Counted from the stretch's first letter, positions 1 to 10,529 are shown. The stretch is DNA of 24,827 nucleotides from Cudoniella acicularis (GCA_013054445.1 JAAMPI010000830.1:1-24827); one strand, 5' to 3'. Made by a program: numbers and translations. Notes: a model not told the origin generated them from the sequence alone.

Positions 1-1877
1 GGGGGGGGCTAACATATATTGACAGCCCAAGTCGTTTCCTCTTCTCCGTTTCTGCCCACGCATACCAGGTAGCATCTAACTGACTCATTCCAGAACGTTG
101 GAACGCGCCACATCTACTCTGGCCGACGGTCTGCAATCTAGAATGCGAGACCTCCTGAGAGCGGTGATAAGTATTCCTCTTCCGCCCTCAGCGAACTCAT
201 AAGCCTGTTTGCTACCACTCCATGTGCCCGCCAGGCAAAGGAGGAAATATATCAATATATTATCGGTAATTCTTAGCTGTAATACGTTAGCAAACTTCGT
301 ACAAAATAGAAAGAGTGACATACACATTTCGGATCAACTTCTTGCATTCGGATGCATGCAATTCTTAGATGATCGTAAAAGAGCCGAGAAAATCGTCCTC
401 GATCAGTCCTCGAGTGACTGGAACCCAGAAACATCATGGCAATAAGGAGCAGTGGTGGAGAGTTGTAAATATCGAAAGTAGGAAGATGAAGAACGGAGAA
501 CCTAGGGTGTATATATCTGACATAAAGTCGGAGGAAGAAATCCAATGCTTCTGCGGGAGGAAACATGGCATCACTAATCTCAGGACGAGATAAATCATTT
601 CTGTAGGCTGTGCTGTCAAGTGCAGACAAGAGAGAGCCACGCAAAACAGTGCTGATTTGTTGGAATGGACGAATTGTTGTAGGTGACAGACCGCTAGCTC
701 GTGCTTCATCGAGAACTGTCTGCCATGATACTGGTAGCAAGTGAAGGGGTACAATCCGTTGAGCTCGCTGCTGAGGATGATCCGGACGTTCAACCTTATC
801 AGGCCAGTCATTCGTGTCTTCATCTTCGGCATCAGCTGCATCCAGATTACTAACGTCGTCTGGCCGGTATGCTACAGCCTGGTATTGCTGATAAGGATTC
901 TCAGCGAAATCGTCCATGGCCATCAGATCCTGATCGAGACCATAATTTGGTGAAGATTCCGAGTGGAAAGAACTCAGAGTCCATGAGATATCAGCATCAT
1001 ATGTACCCATATATGCATTTGTGTTATCTCCAAAAAGCATAAACCCACCCCATAGCGAAGGATTAAAGTTCTCAGCCGGCGTGAAAGGATATGCGTCCGG
1101 GGGTGCGAGTGCCGCTTCCATTAGACTGGTCAGGCCCTGCGGTTGATCTGCATGTCCAGGGATCATTGAAGGATGAGTACCTTGTAGGTCATCTTGAGGC
1201 AGAAGATTTTGATATCCTGCGTGAGAAGACGAGGCTTGATCTGGGTAGAGCCCCTGATGAGGCTGGCCGTATACATCGCTAGGTGCGTAATTGGCGAGCC
1301 CACCGGACTTTTCCCGAGAAAGAGGCCTCCTAGCATCTTGACGAGGGTGATTTTCGAAAGCCTTGATGTCTGGCTGAGGCGGCGAGATAGAGTTGTATTC
1401 CTGCTGGGTCACGTGTGGATTGGGTGCTTCCGATTGGGATGTGTGAATACGGCGATGCCGATTGAGCAAATCGCTTCTGGTGAAACGTTTCCTGCATACC
1501 ACGCAAGCAAACTTGCCAATTTCATCGTCTACATCGTATCAGCCTGTTAGGCCGTTCAAGTGGACGGATCAACACGCTTAGAATTAGCACTTACGATTTG
1601 CTTGGTGGCGTGTGAGGTTCTCGATGCGGCTGAAGTTCTTGGGGCAGCGAGGACACTGAAACCTCTGCCCTGACGCTGTGGCGGCTTTCTTTGTTGTTGC
1701 TTTATCCTTTGGCTGGCGTTTATTGGGCTTGGTATTGCTACTGCTGCTAGGGCTGGGTGTGTCGTTGTCTTGCAATTGAGGTCGATTTCCAGCATCGAGA
1801 TTCCCCATTCCACTTGCATTTCCACTTCCACTTCCGCCTCCACTTCCCCCCTCAGTCTTCACGTTCGCACCGTCCAT
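1..1877 (-). CDS. C2H2 zinc-finger / fungal-specific transcription factor, partial at the left edge
   Basis: Sequence-specific nuclear transcription factor, by family. I read exons at 1595-1877, 324-1528 and <1-276, with introns 1529-1594 and 277-323 (GTAAGT..TAG and GTATGT..CAG). The first splice completes zinc finger 1: C75, C78, H91, and H95 formed across the junction. Finger 2 follows with C103, C106, H119, H123. Before the fingers is a Gly/Ser/Asn and Lys-rich low-complexity leader. After a long polar linker comes the middle-homology (Fungal_trans) region, from the segment with YIHPRFSVLHLPTF through TWSGSKQAYEFAEGGRG. The ATG at 1877 is chosen because the fingers and leader are in frame with it; the reading frame stays open further upstream without a better ATG. 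Near 85-130 the frame breaks although a typical downstream block (WYAWAETEKRKRLGLSIYV) continues in another frame, so the gene is either frameshifted or has a very small intron there. The target genes cannot be inferred. Confidence 0.85.
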
Positions 1878-2624
1878 CCCCCACACCGAGGCTCCCGTGA
1901 CCCGTCCAGGGATGGCGCTGTGGATTGGGTGGAAGAAGACGTCCACCGAACGATGGAAGAAGCAATAATACAAATTCGATGGTGGTACGGTGACAATCCC
2001 GCTCCGCAGGGTGGACTGGCAGAACGATACAAAGTAGCCCTTCAATTTCTTGTGATGACACGCAGGGAGAGGGGCACGTTGGAAGGTGGAGTGTGAGGGC
2101 GGTGAAGTATTGCACTGGTGAAGTACGTGCATGGTCGAAGTGGACGAAGTGGACGCTAGCTTCTTTGGGCCACCCCGGAACACCCCCCCTGGCTTGCATC
2201 TTTCCAATGTTTAAGCAACGTCCACACGAGAAAAGACCGTTATTTGATATCTTTAGAGCGCAGGAATAGATTGGCCAACGAGAGTAGTCGTGGATAATTT
2301 CTTCCGTTTCTGCTATCGTCGGCACACGTCAATATCAAGGATCAATGCATCACGGGATTGGAAGACCCGGATGTCAGAGGTCTTGGAAACAATGATATTC
2401 GGGAGGGTAAAAAGCATGTAGTAATGGTAGGTTCCTGTCTCTGCCTGTCTGGTGTGTATCTTTGATGGGTATTCTTCGCGGAAAGTTGTATTGATGCCAG
2501 CTCATCTATCTGTATTCTTGAGCACAGTTACTCTGCAAGTTGCAATTGCTCCATTTTCAGCATTCCTTTGGGGAGAATTCAGGATAGGACAGGAAAAAGA
2601 TTATTTTTCGAGACTGATGTCGTC
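1878..2624. promoter_or_regulatory. Divergent intergenic region between the zinc-finger factor and the GH3 gene
   Basis: These 747 bp separate two start codons pointing away from each other, so they must hold both promoters and 5' leaders. I see no RNA gene and no convincing small ORF. An ORF in frame with the factor extends upstream to about 2207 but begins at a non-ATG codon and its composition is not protein-like. No single regulatory site stands out. Confidence 0.45.
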
Positions 2625-4293
2625 ATGATCAACAGTGATTGCCTAAAACAGCTGGAAGGATGTTGTGACACCAACGACAAAACAGAGGATATTGGAATTT
2701 CGAAGCGCGAGATCAGTGGTCCAGCGAAGAATCATGAGGTCAGAAATGATACTCATGGACCTTCCAAAAGAGCCAAAAATGATGGCGGAAAATATTCTAA
2801 GGTCTTAGATTTGCCTCAGTTGGATGACACATTCGATACAGAAGACCACAATGAACTCAAAACTCGAGTCGAAAACCTCCTCAACCAACTCACCCTTTCC
2901 GAAAAGGTATCTTTGCTCTCCGGGTCATCCTTAACATCCGCCACTGGCATCCCACGACTCAACATTCCCACCATAAACCTCCTCGACAGCATCAACGGCA
3001 TCAAATCCACTAACCCTACCGCACCCACACTCTGCTTCCCCAGCACCACTTGTCTCGGCTCAACCTTCAACCCCTCCCTCCTCTACCTCATGGGAAAATC
3101 ACTCGCCATTCAAGCCAAGAAACAAAAATGCAACGTTATTCTCGGTCCAACGATAAACATTCATCGAGATCCACGAGGTGGTCGGAATTTCGAATGTTTT
3201 AGCGAAGATCCGCTCTTGACTGGCATTCTGGCTGCGAATTTGATGAAGGGAATTCAGGAGGGAGGGGTTGGTGCCTGTCTTAAGCATTTTGTGGGGAATG
3301 AAAGTGAGTTTAAGAGGAGGTTTTACTCGGTCACTACGCCGATTAGTTCGAGGACCATGAGAGAGATTTATCTTGCTGCTTTTGAGTATGCGATAAAAGA
3401 GTGTGAGCCATGGGCGGTCATGACAGCGTAGGTCCCTTTTCCTCCCAAGAATTTTACACTCCCATCCCACCATTATCAATTCCTGGATTTATCTCATACC
3501 AAACCCTTCAAGCGCTATCTACCAAACACAAATACTAACCCAACACAACAGATACAACAAAATCCGCCCTATCCCCTCAGACCCCCCAAAATACTCCAGC
3601 GAATCCCCCCTCCTCACCTCAATCCTCCGGAACCAATTCTCCTTCACCGGCTGCATCCTCTCCGACTGGTTCGGCACACGCTCTACTCTCCCCTCCCTGC
3701 TTTCCGGACTCGACCTAGAAATGCCCGGTCCTTCTGTTTTCCGAGGCCAAAAACTCCTTGATGCTGTTAATTCCGGAGATCTTGAGGAAAGAATCATCGA
3801 TGAGAGAGTTAGGAATGTTCTTATGCTGATTTTGAAAACTACGGCTGCTGAAAATGGGGCGATAGTTGAACAGGATGAGGATGAGAAAGCAAGAACCCTA
3901 ACCCATCGCATAGCCACCGAAGGAATAGTCCTCCTCAAAAACGACCACGGCATTCTCCCCCTAAACCCCCCAGGAGGCAAAATCTCAGTAATAGGACCCT
4001 ACGCCCTCACACCACCTATCAATGGCGGTGGAAGCGCGCTCGCTGTCCCACAACATGTCACTTCACCACTTTCCTGCCTGCAAGCCACTTATCCTGGAAA
4101 GGTAGAATATTCCCAAGGATTCACAACACACGTCTGCACGCCCTCTTTACCACTCCCTCTCACTTCCGCTAAAAACGGAGAAAACGGAATTGATATCTCC
4201 TACTACATACACTCCTCCCCCACTCACCCAGTCCTGCAAACATTCACACCAACCACAAAAATAACACACATCGGCTTTCTCCCTCCCCCTTAA
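2625..4293 (+). CDS. GH3 beta-glucosidase homologue, truncated inside the PA14 insert
   Basis: The family hydrolyses terminal beta-D-glucosides. Exons are 2625-3427 and 3552-4293; intron 3428-3551 begins GTAGGT, has a CTAAC branch site and ends ACAG, and the splice restores MTAYNKI. The product is about 514 aa, against roughly 800-850 for PA14-type fungal GH3 enzymes. After a 75-residue hydrophilic leader with no signal peptide (so probably intracellular) come LTLSEKVSLLSG, LLDSINGIK (D121), ILGPTINIHRDPRGGRNFE, KHFVGNESE (residues 220-228) and the nucleophile motif ILSDWFGT (D306). The second domain then starts (EGIVLLKND, GGGSA) and the frame ends just inside the PA14 region at LPPP-stop. 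In this subfamily the catalytic acid/base Glu lies beyond PA14, so it is absent here, as is the C-terminal Fn3-like domain. The segment after NKI is also diverged (the usual NG is missing). This is probably a non-functional remnant, although the remaining frame is open. The ATG at 2625 is the first in frame. Confidence 0.8.
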
Positions 4294-4687
4294 ACAAGCC
4301 ACTCGCACTCGCACTCGCACTCGCACTCGGCCCAGAACTCGACTTCCCCCCCTTTCCCCCAGGCCCCTTCTTCATCAACTCCGCCAACCCCAAGTCCTTC
4401 CAAGCCGGCTCCTTCACCTTCTGCGTAGCCCTCTGGATGCCAAACGCCGCATGTTGATCAGGCACTACATCATCTTCGTCTTCGGGGTTGAGGGGTTGGT
4501 TGTGGGGTGGTACGTAGATTTCATCGTCGGGGAGTTTGTCTTTGCAGAAGTCTTCGAAGAGGTCGGCGTCCCGCGCGCGCGTGAAGTGGATGTAGGTGTA
4601 GGAGGAGTCTTTGGACTGTGTTGGGGAAGGGTAGTTAGTAAGGTGGTTTGCGAGGGGGTGGAGATGTGATGGGAAGGTAGTTACCAT
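4244..4687 (-). CDS. Hypothetical small acidic protein, convergent with and overlapping the GH3 remnant
   Basis: Uninterrupted 147-aa ORF. The ATG at 4687 has a good fungal context (CACAACAAA before ATGG) and follows a CA-rich, leader-like stretch. I do not recognise the family. The middle is Asp/Glu-rich (RARDADLFEDFCKDKLPDDE, then a DEDD stretch), followed by an amphipathic basic part (KEPAWKDLGLAELMKKG), a Gly/Lys/Ser stretch, and a Ser-Ala run encoded by the CACTCG microsatellite. There is no signal peptide or membrane segment. The last residues (CVLFLWLV) are hydrophobic, unlike the rest, and lie in DNA shared with the GH3 3' end, so the natural C-terminus may have been replaced when the two genes were joined. 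The 50-bp antisense overlap with GH3 (4244-4293) is unusual. An upstream ORF starting at 4859 in another frame is probably leader sequence. Confidence 0.5.
   Translation of the reverse strand: MVTTFPSHLHPLANHLTNYPSPTQSKDSSYTYIHFTRARDADLFEDFCKDKLPDDEIYVPPHNQPLNPEDEDDVVPDQHAAFGIQRATQKVKEPAWKDLGLAELMKKGPGGKGGKSSSGPSASASASASGLFKGEGESRCVLFLWLV
4300..4329. repeat. (CACTCG)5 microsatellite
   Basis: Five exact copies of a 6-bp unit start seven bases after the GH3 stop codon. On the minus strand they encode the alternating Ser-Ala run near the C-terminus of the convergent gene, so any change in copy number would alter that protein by dipeptides without shifting frame. Confidence 0.95.
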
Positions 4688-5875
4688 TTTGTTGTGAGTT
4701 TGAGGTTTGGTAGATGTTGAAGGATTGAATTAAATTGGATTGTGGTTGTGGTTGTGTTTTGGGGAGTGTGTTAATGTTGTTTTGGTCGTGGTTTTGACGA
4801 GGCTGTGAGGTGAGGCTTCCGCTTGCGAGTTCTGTTAGACTTCGAGATATTTTCACCACTCGCTCATTTTTTTACGTGTTTGGAAAATTTGCCATTATGG
4901 GCATTCTTCAAACTTGCTAGATCTTGGTAAAGTCTTTCTCTTAGAAAATCATCGCGCTTATACTCATCGAATCCAATTAGTTAAGTTTTCGTTATGTAAC
5001 AGCGAAGACAACGGATCTAGATATCAAAACAAGTAGCATTCCAATAATGGCAATTCCCTTCAAGATGTATTCCAACTGTTTCATGAGCTGCAGCCCCAGG
5101 CAAATTCCCAGCCTATTCTGCTTCAAAGCTTTCAAAGTGATATTGCACAACAGAGGCTCAATAACTCCCATCTTCAGCTGCCAGGCTTGCTAGGAAATAT
5201 ATTTTCTGTGAAATATTCATGGTTATTATCTCATGATAGTCATCATGAAGCAGACTCCTTCCTTCTTCATCAAAGACGCAGATGCAATTCAGCGTCATCG
5301 GGTGCAGGCGCGTGTTGCAGCCACTTCATACCTTCGTAGTGACTTAACTTGAAATAAAATGATGGGTATAGGAGCTTCGAAACATGACCAAGTAAGAAAT
5401 AAATGCAAAAGAGAGGCGGAGAAATCAACCTGAGAAACATAATTGAGAGTGTTATGCTTCTCCACTGACAAGCCAATTCAGCTTGTGTAAATGAGTAAAT
5501 AAGAGAATTTGCAGGCTTTGAATTCAAAATACTTCGGGTTCTCTGTATGATAGCAAGTATTTACGTTGCCTTTGAAAAGTCAATATAATGATTACAAACG
5601 TGTGGTGTTCATTCGAAGGAATTAAGCTCGAGTACAGAGGGGGTGAAGAAAGAAGTGGGGCATCAATTTTCTGCCGCCTCGGGATTGGCTCGTCTGACCG
5701 CCTTAGCCCTAAATTCAAGCGCACCACATTCAGAATTTCGCGAGATATTTCGAGATCTACCCCAGCCTCAACGTCGACAACCCAGCGAAGTCCCTCGAAA
5801 ACGAGCAACTGCCTTTCGACAAAATCCCATTAGGACTCCTCTTCGACCCTCAATTTACACGTCGAAACCGCCATC
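4688..5875. promoter_or_regulatory. Divergent intergenic region with the RPS29 promoter; inverted CCAAT box at 5683-5690
   Basis: About 1.2 kb between two divergent start codons. The right part (about 5640-5875) is pyrimidine-rich near the ATG, as in the leader of a highly expressed fungal gene. GATTGGCT at 5683-5690 is a perfect inverse of AGCCAATC, the binding sequence of the fungal CCAAT complex, about 190 bp before the RPS29 ATG. From about 4900 to 5600 the DNA is AT-rich and I see no gene; the short ORFs there lack coding character. Confidence 0.5.
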
Positions 5876-6234
5876 ATGTCTCACGAATCCGTCTGGAACT
5901 CGAGACCCCGAACCTACGGAAAGGGCGCCCGCGCTTGGTACGTGAAAATAATTCCTCGACGCTGAGCGCATCGCATCAAGATTTGGAAGAACGGGAAGAA
6001 CCGCAGAGAGGAATATAGGGAAAATAAGAAGGGTTGAAGCTGATGATTTCGATAGCCGTGTCTGCACCCACAAAGCTGGTTTGATCCGCAAATATGGCCT
6101 CAACATCTGCCGTCAATGCTTCAGAGAAAAGGCAGCGGACATTGGATTTGTTAAGGTATGCAACTTGGAGAGCGAAGCCCTCTCAAAATTACCAAAAAGG
6201 CCCTGGTCTGATATTGTACGCATAGCACCGTTAG
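5876..6234 (+). CDS. rps29: 40S ribosomal protein S29 (uS14 family)
   Basis: Small zinc-binding protein of the cytosolic 40S subunit head, near the decoding region. Exons are 5876-5937, 6056-6155 and 6226-6234, giving exactly 56 aa, the usual eukaryotic length. It begins [20 protein letters not shown] and ends DIGFVKHR. The first splice (phase 2) creates Cys21 from TG plus C, restoring the zinc motif C21-x2-C24 with C39-x2-C42. Introns are 5938-6055 (118 bp, GTACGT..TAG) and 6156-6225 (70 bp, GTATGC..TAG, with a CTGAT branch site). The last coding exon holds only His, Arg and the stop codon, so gene finders can easily miss it or extend exon 2. An inverted CCAAT box lies upstream. Identification is essentially certain. 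Confidence 0.97.
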
Positions 6235-7195
6235 AGAGTCCACCATCGGCAGCGAGCCATCGAACCGAATTATGCGAATGGGAAAGTGACAATCAAAAAT
6301 GGATGTTACGCATGGCTTGGAGTTTACGGATGGGCGATCAGAAGAAGATTACTTGCTAGATGCTTTTCGGAAGGGTGGGATGCTGTGGACTTTCGTCGAT
6401 GGAATGCCTGACGATGGATTGCTCTACGAGCGTGGACCTTCAGATTTGCAATAAATTGGGTGTACATTGCTCTGCAGAATCGAGTCTTTGACTGCCTTCC
6501 AAACCGTATCAACAAGAACCGCTCTCTGGCCTACTATGCGAACTATGCGAAATATGTGCCAATGTGCAGGTCCCAGGACTGATGATTGGACGGAGAGCTT
6601 TGAAGTATTTGATCTTACCTATTTTAGTGCAACGCAACACAGGAATATCAAAGTCGTCGAATCTGGCAAGTGCTATGGTTTAGGAGACTTCCTTTGTCCT
6701 CGAATTTCTGGATTTGCTTGGCAGTTACCATCCAAGAAACCGGCTTGGGAACAGACCTAGAAACCCCCCAACATGAATATCCCACCTACCGTGAGTGGTT
6801 ACAGCTCCAAATCCAGCTATTGTCTTGGGCATCCTTTTTTCAAGTCGAATCACATGTCATATTGCTAACTTAGGTTTGAAGAGTATCATTGCAAATGCCA
6901 GCGGTCTTGAGGTATGTCTAAAACTAACGCAATAATCTATCAATGTGTGTGCTCCGTCCAGTTAACGCCGGGCTATGAACTCCATGCAAATGCGCCGCGG
7001 GGTATAATATAACGAGTGACCTTCAAGGCCCACCAAATCCATCGAAATCCATCTCGGGTAGTGCTATCGCCATTAAGTCATCCATCCATCGGTGAAGGTC
7101 TGGAACGGGTGTCGAAATCTCCCCACTTCGAGAAAAGAAACTGTTGTACAGGTAGGTGCTGGCCAGAGCATGTCCCTCTTTCACCATGTCATCTT
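6235..7195. other. Convergent intergenic region, no gene seen
   Basis: Nearly 1 kb between the 3' ends of RPS29 and the RING-like gene. It must hold both 3' UTRs. Several ORFs of 60-100 codons occur on the plus strand (for example 6467-6760), but none has a recognisable motif or a natural start. No tRNA or repeat was noticed. Confidence 0.5.
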
Positions 7196-8871
7196 TCAAC
7201 CCTCCATCATAAACTCATCACCATCCCCATCAACTTCATGACCAGCAGCTTGAGTTTCCAGTTGACCTTGGCTAGCCATCTGGGCTTGAGCCTCGCCACC
7301 CAGCTCGATATGCTGTTGTGGTGACGGACTTGGGCTGACCAAGTCAATAACTTCATGGTTGACAAGTTCTGAAAGTGACTCATCATCGTCCTCGTCCATA
7401 TCCATAGGCTCTTGGTCTCCCTCGAAGAACTTTTCCAAGAATATTTGCGAGAACTGGTGTCTGCAAATCGGGCAATTGCCCCTAGGGCGCTGCTCCTCGA
7501 GCCAGCGCTTCAAACAGGCAGCGCCGATGATTTGGCCGCAGCAAATGGTTAACTCAATAGGCATTTCTTGTATCATCTCCGGACTGATGGCACCAAGTTG
7601 TTCTTGACAGATCACACAGTTCTTGCTGTCCTCCGCCAAAGATTGATAGTCGACATAGCGGAAGCAAATAGTTTCCCTTTGCAACCGACGGTAACGATCC
7701 ACGACGTGGAGGCGGTCAGCCATGAGGAGGCCAAGAAGGACTTTTGCGCCGTAACCGGTGGAGCGGATGTACACGGTGTTATCTCTGATCTCGCCGAGGG
7801 CGCCTCCTATCAACAAATCAGCACTGTGTTTCTTTGAGAAGGAGAGAGGCAAGAGGAGTTGGGAGGATGAAACTTCCTCCTAACCACTCAGAAGAGGAAA
7901 TTAGGAGAAAGGAACAAAGGAAAGGGTTTCTTACCGCGAGTATCTTCGATTTTACCGAAGCACTGCTCGTAGTCTTTCTGGAATTGCTTGAGGTGGTCCA
8001 TGATGAGGTCGACGTGCTCACGCTCCCGGATGGGGCGGATGTCTTTGGGCAGCACGTCGAGCATCTTGGCCGCCCACCGGGCCAGGTTGGTTTCCATTAT
8101 GGTGGACATGGTGAGGCTAAAGAGGGCGAAGACGGGCTCTTCGGATGGGGTTGGGAGATGGTAGGTGAGGGTTGGGTCCTTGTTGGAGAGGTAGTCTTTG
8201 CTGAGCTCCCGGCAGAGGGGGGTGAATCCCGGGCAGAGGGCTACCCCGTCGTTTATCTGGATCTTTAGAGGAGTTAGCATTTAATACGAAGCAGTGTGGC
8301 AAGATCATGAGAGTATGTCGAGTTGAAGAGCAGAGCAGAAAAGAAGAAGTTCTCCGCAACAAGTCGCAGCCGCAATTCAATACCAAGCAAGAAGAAAAGT
8401 GAGCAAGAACGTACCTTTGGTGACCACTTGCTCTGGAAAGCAACAGAGTGCTACATCAACAGGATCAACAACCCTCCTCTCAAGCCTCAAAAACGCGGGA
8501 AAAGGGAAAAGGGAAGCAAAACTCACCGGCCTAATAGTCGCACTCATGCTCCTCCCCCAAACTGCCAACCTCACCCCCGGCCCATCCATCAACACTTTCA
8601 TCAACTCCCTCTCGTCCTCGTTGAAGTTTTCGCGGGCGGTGCCGCGCTTCCCCAGCCACAGCTGGTAGAAGTCCCAGATGCGCTCTGCGCTGAGCAGCTC
8701 GCTGTCGTAAATATCTTGCATGCGGAGTGCAATGCGGTCCGCTGACCATCCGCTTGTGAAGCAGATGGCCAGTAGGACCGCTGTTTCGTGGGTATCATGT
8801 GGCGCAATTGTCAGTGAATGAGTAAATCGTTCAATTGAACGAGGGGAGCGGCGTGGGGTTGGTGGCGGCAT
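7196..8871 (-). CDS. RING-like zinc-finger protein (putative E3-type), His ligand replaced by Gln
   Basis: Exons are 8527-8871, 8415-8432, 7935-8262 and 7196-7806 (introns 8433-8526, 8263-8414, 7807-7934), giving 433 aa. All junctions keep frame; the acceptor at 7807 (GATAG) is fixed by phase, since the nearer CACAG would give a stop. The 18-nt exon 2 (SKWSPK) is phase-neutral and could be skipped. The N-terminal half has helical segments with no family I recognise. Residues 294-345 form a RING-type finger: C294-x2-C297, C319/C320-G-Q322, C328, C342-x2-C345. The usual CGH is CGQ, so one zinc ligand is missing or supplied elsewhere (H347 is near). An acidic stretch (DMDEDDDES) and a Gln/Gly-rich tail follow. 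RING proteins usually recruit ubiquitin E2 enzymes; whether this degenerate one does is unknown. The start at 8871 (CACAATGCCGCC) is preferred over 8991, which would add a poly-Thr/Ser microsatellite translation. Confidence 0.75.
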
Positions 8872-8878
8872 TGTGATT

Positions 8879-8934
8879 GTGGTGGTGGTGGTGGTGGTGG
8901 TGGTGGTTGAGGTTGAGGTTGAGGTTGAGGTTGA
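8879..8934. repeat. (GTG)n then (GGTTGA)5 microsatellites
   Basis: A run of GTG/GGT triplets (8879-8907) passes directly into five copies of GGTTGA (8905-8934). It sits just upstream of the chosen ATG of the RING-like gene, so in the minus-strand transcript the leader would be CCA/CAACCT-rich. If the more distal ATG at 8991 were used, it would be translated as Ser/Thr repeats. Confidence 0.9.
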
Positions 8935-9410
8935 ATGGGAATTCGTGTGGGAATGTGTGTGGATGTTTCTTGTGTGGAAAGGTGTAGACAAGCGAGTGTG
9001 CGCCGCCGCTGGAGATCGTGAATCATGGGGCTGTTGTGTGAATAGGGTCTTGACCTAAGGGTTTGAAAGGCATCCTAGGGGAAGACCGGGTGTGGATAGA
9101 TGAGGACGTGAATCACAAGACTGAAAGTGTGAATAGGTTGCCTTGTCTGATATTCCGAACTCGGATAACAGAAAGGGGGGAGGACAAGCTTTCGGTTTAG
9201 GTTTTGATTCACGTAGCCGAGGGGTGGATAGGGGGGCCTAGGGAGAGGAGTTAACTTCTGGATTCGGTTTGTAGAAGGCTAGAGGAAACCTACGTTTAGG
9301 CAGACTATAAATCACTTAACCGAGGGTATAATAGAAGGGGCCTTAGAAGAGGAAGAGAAGTCTGAGAACGTAGCCGAGAAAGACCTTAAAGGAGTTCGAA
9401 GGTAAAGGTA

Positions 9411-9545
9411 GAGAATCTTAGGTAAATATTCTAAATCTGTCTTAGAGAGGTGACTTTAGAGGCTTCTGAAGATAGGAATCGAGAACCTTAAGTAAAGGTA
9501 TCTCTGAGAACTTCTTGGAGAGGTCTAGGGAGACCTTAGAGGAAT
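9411..9545. repeat. Diverged tandem pair, about 70-bp period
   Basis: The segment starting GAGAATCTTAGGTAAA at about 9411 and the one starting GAGAACCTTAAGTAAAGG at about 9480 align in order: a shared AGAGAGGT/GGAGAGGT core, then a TTAGAGG element, and both end GGAATCGAG. The phrase GAGAACGTAG recurs nearby at about 9364 and 9610. The copies are diverged and the exact boundaries are uncertain. Confidence 0.45.
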
Positions 9546-10529
9546 CGAGGACGTAGGTAGTAAAGGAGTCTGATTTAGTCAAATCGAGCTCTAGGTAGAG
9601 ATGTTGTCCGAGAACGTAGGTAGAAGGTGAATTCTCGAGTAAAGAGGAGAAGAGGATATGAGTCACTTAGGATGTCCTCTGTTCTGAAATCAGTAGTTGA
9701 TTAAAAGAGATGCGATAAATCCCTAGACTGCTTAAGACTAGTAGCCGCTGTTAGAGATCGACACTTGAAAGTAAAGAGAGAGTTGTAGTTAAGGTGATGT
9801 GGTTTGTTGTGTTAAGTGACTTAGTAGTTGTGTGAAGTGTGAGAGTTACTAGTTGAGAGTAAGCGATTGCTTATTTCAGAAAATTAGAGTTAAAAAGCTC
9901 AGGGAAATATAATAAAACTTATACTATAAAATACGAAGGAAAAGAATTAGAAAGCAGAAGATATTTAGCTGTAAATCACTTGACTTTATAGCCGATAAAT
10001 AAGGGTTGAAAAGAATAGGAAAAACAAACTTAAATGAGAATACAAACCTAAAGTCCTAGGAACCCTATTTATTTTGCTTAAAGTAAGCAAGGAAAAATTG
10101 TAGTAAATATATAAAAAGCAAAGAAAAAGAAAAAGTATAAATCAGGTAGTAAGAAACACTCACTGGATAGCTGATTATGTTGAGTAAATATGGGATGCAA
10201 TCGATGAGATGAGATGCTTCCGGTGATAAGGATCCAAGTAATTTGGATAAAAATAGTTGGAAAATACGATCTGATATCGGTTGAAATTAAATCTGGATTC
10301 CAGGTAGTTGATGATAAGAGAGCGGAGGCAAGTCCGCAATTTACGATGATCCCAGAGGTTGATTAGATGCAAGTTAAGAATTAGTGAAGTATTGCAGGGA
10401 GTGAATGTTTTGGTAAATGCGTCGAAGACGGTGGAGCCTCGTGATGCAGAGTATGTTGTGAACACGTTGCGGTTATGGATGCGTGAAAAATGTGAATGCG
10501 ATAAGAATGACTGAAGATAGTTGAAGATA

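Noticed and set aside
1..10. Run of eight G as a biological repeat
   Set aside because: It sits exactly at the window edge, where the conserved protein block (IYV then expected FD) is interrupted; more likely a contig-end artefact.
4635..4859. Minus ORF starting MVKISRSLTE as the N-terminus of the 4244-4687 gene
   Set aside because: It is in a different frame with no convincing intron to join it. Its CA-rich part looks like the leader before the CAAAATGG start.
5270..5527. 85-codon minus ORF with a hydrophobic stretch
   Set aside because: AT-rich intergenic DNA, no motif, and its hydrophobic run fits composition rather than a membrane protein.
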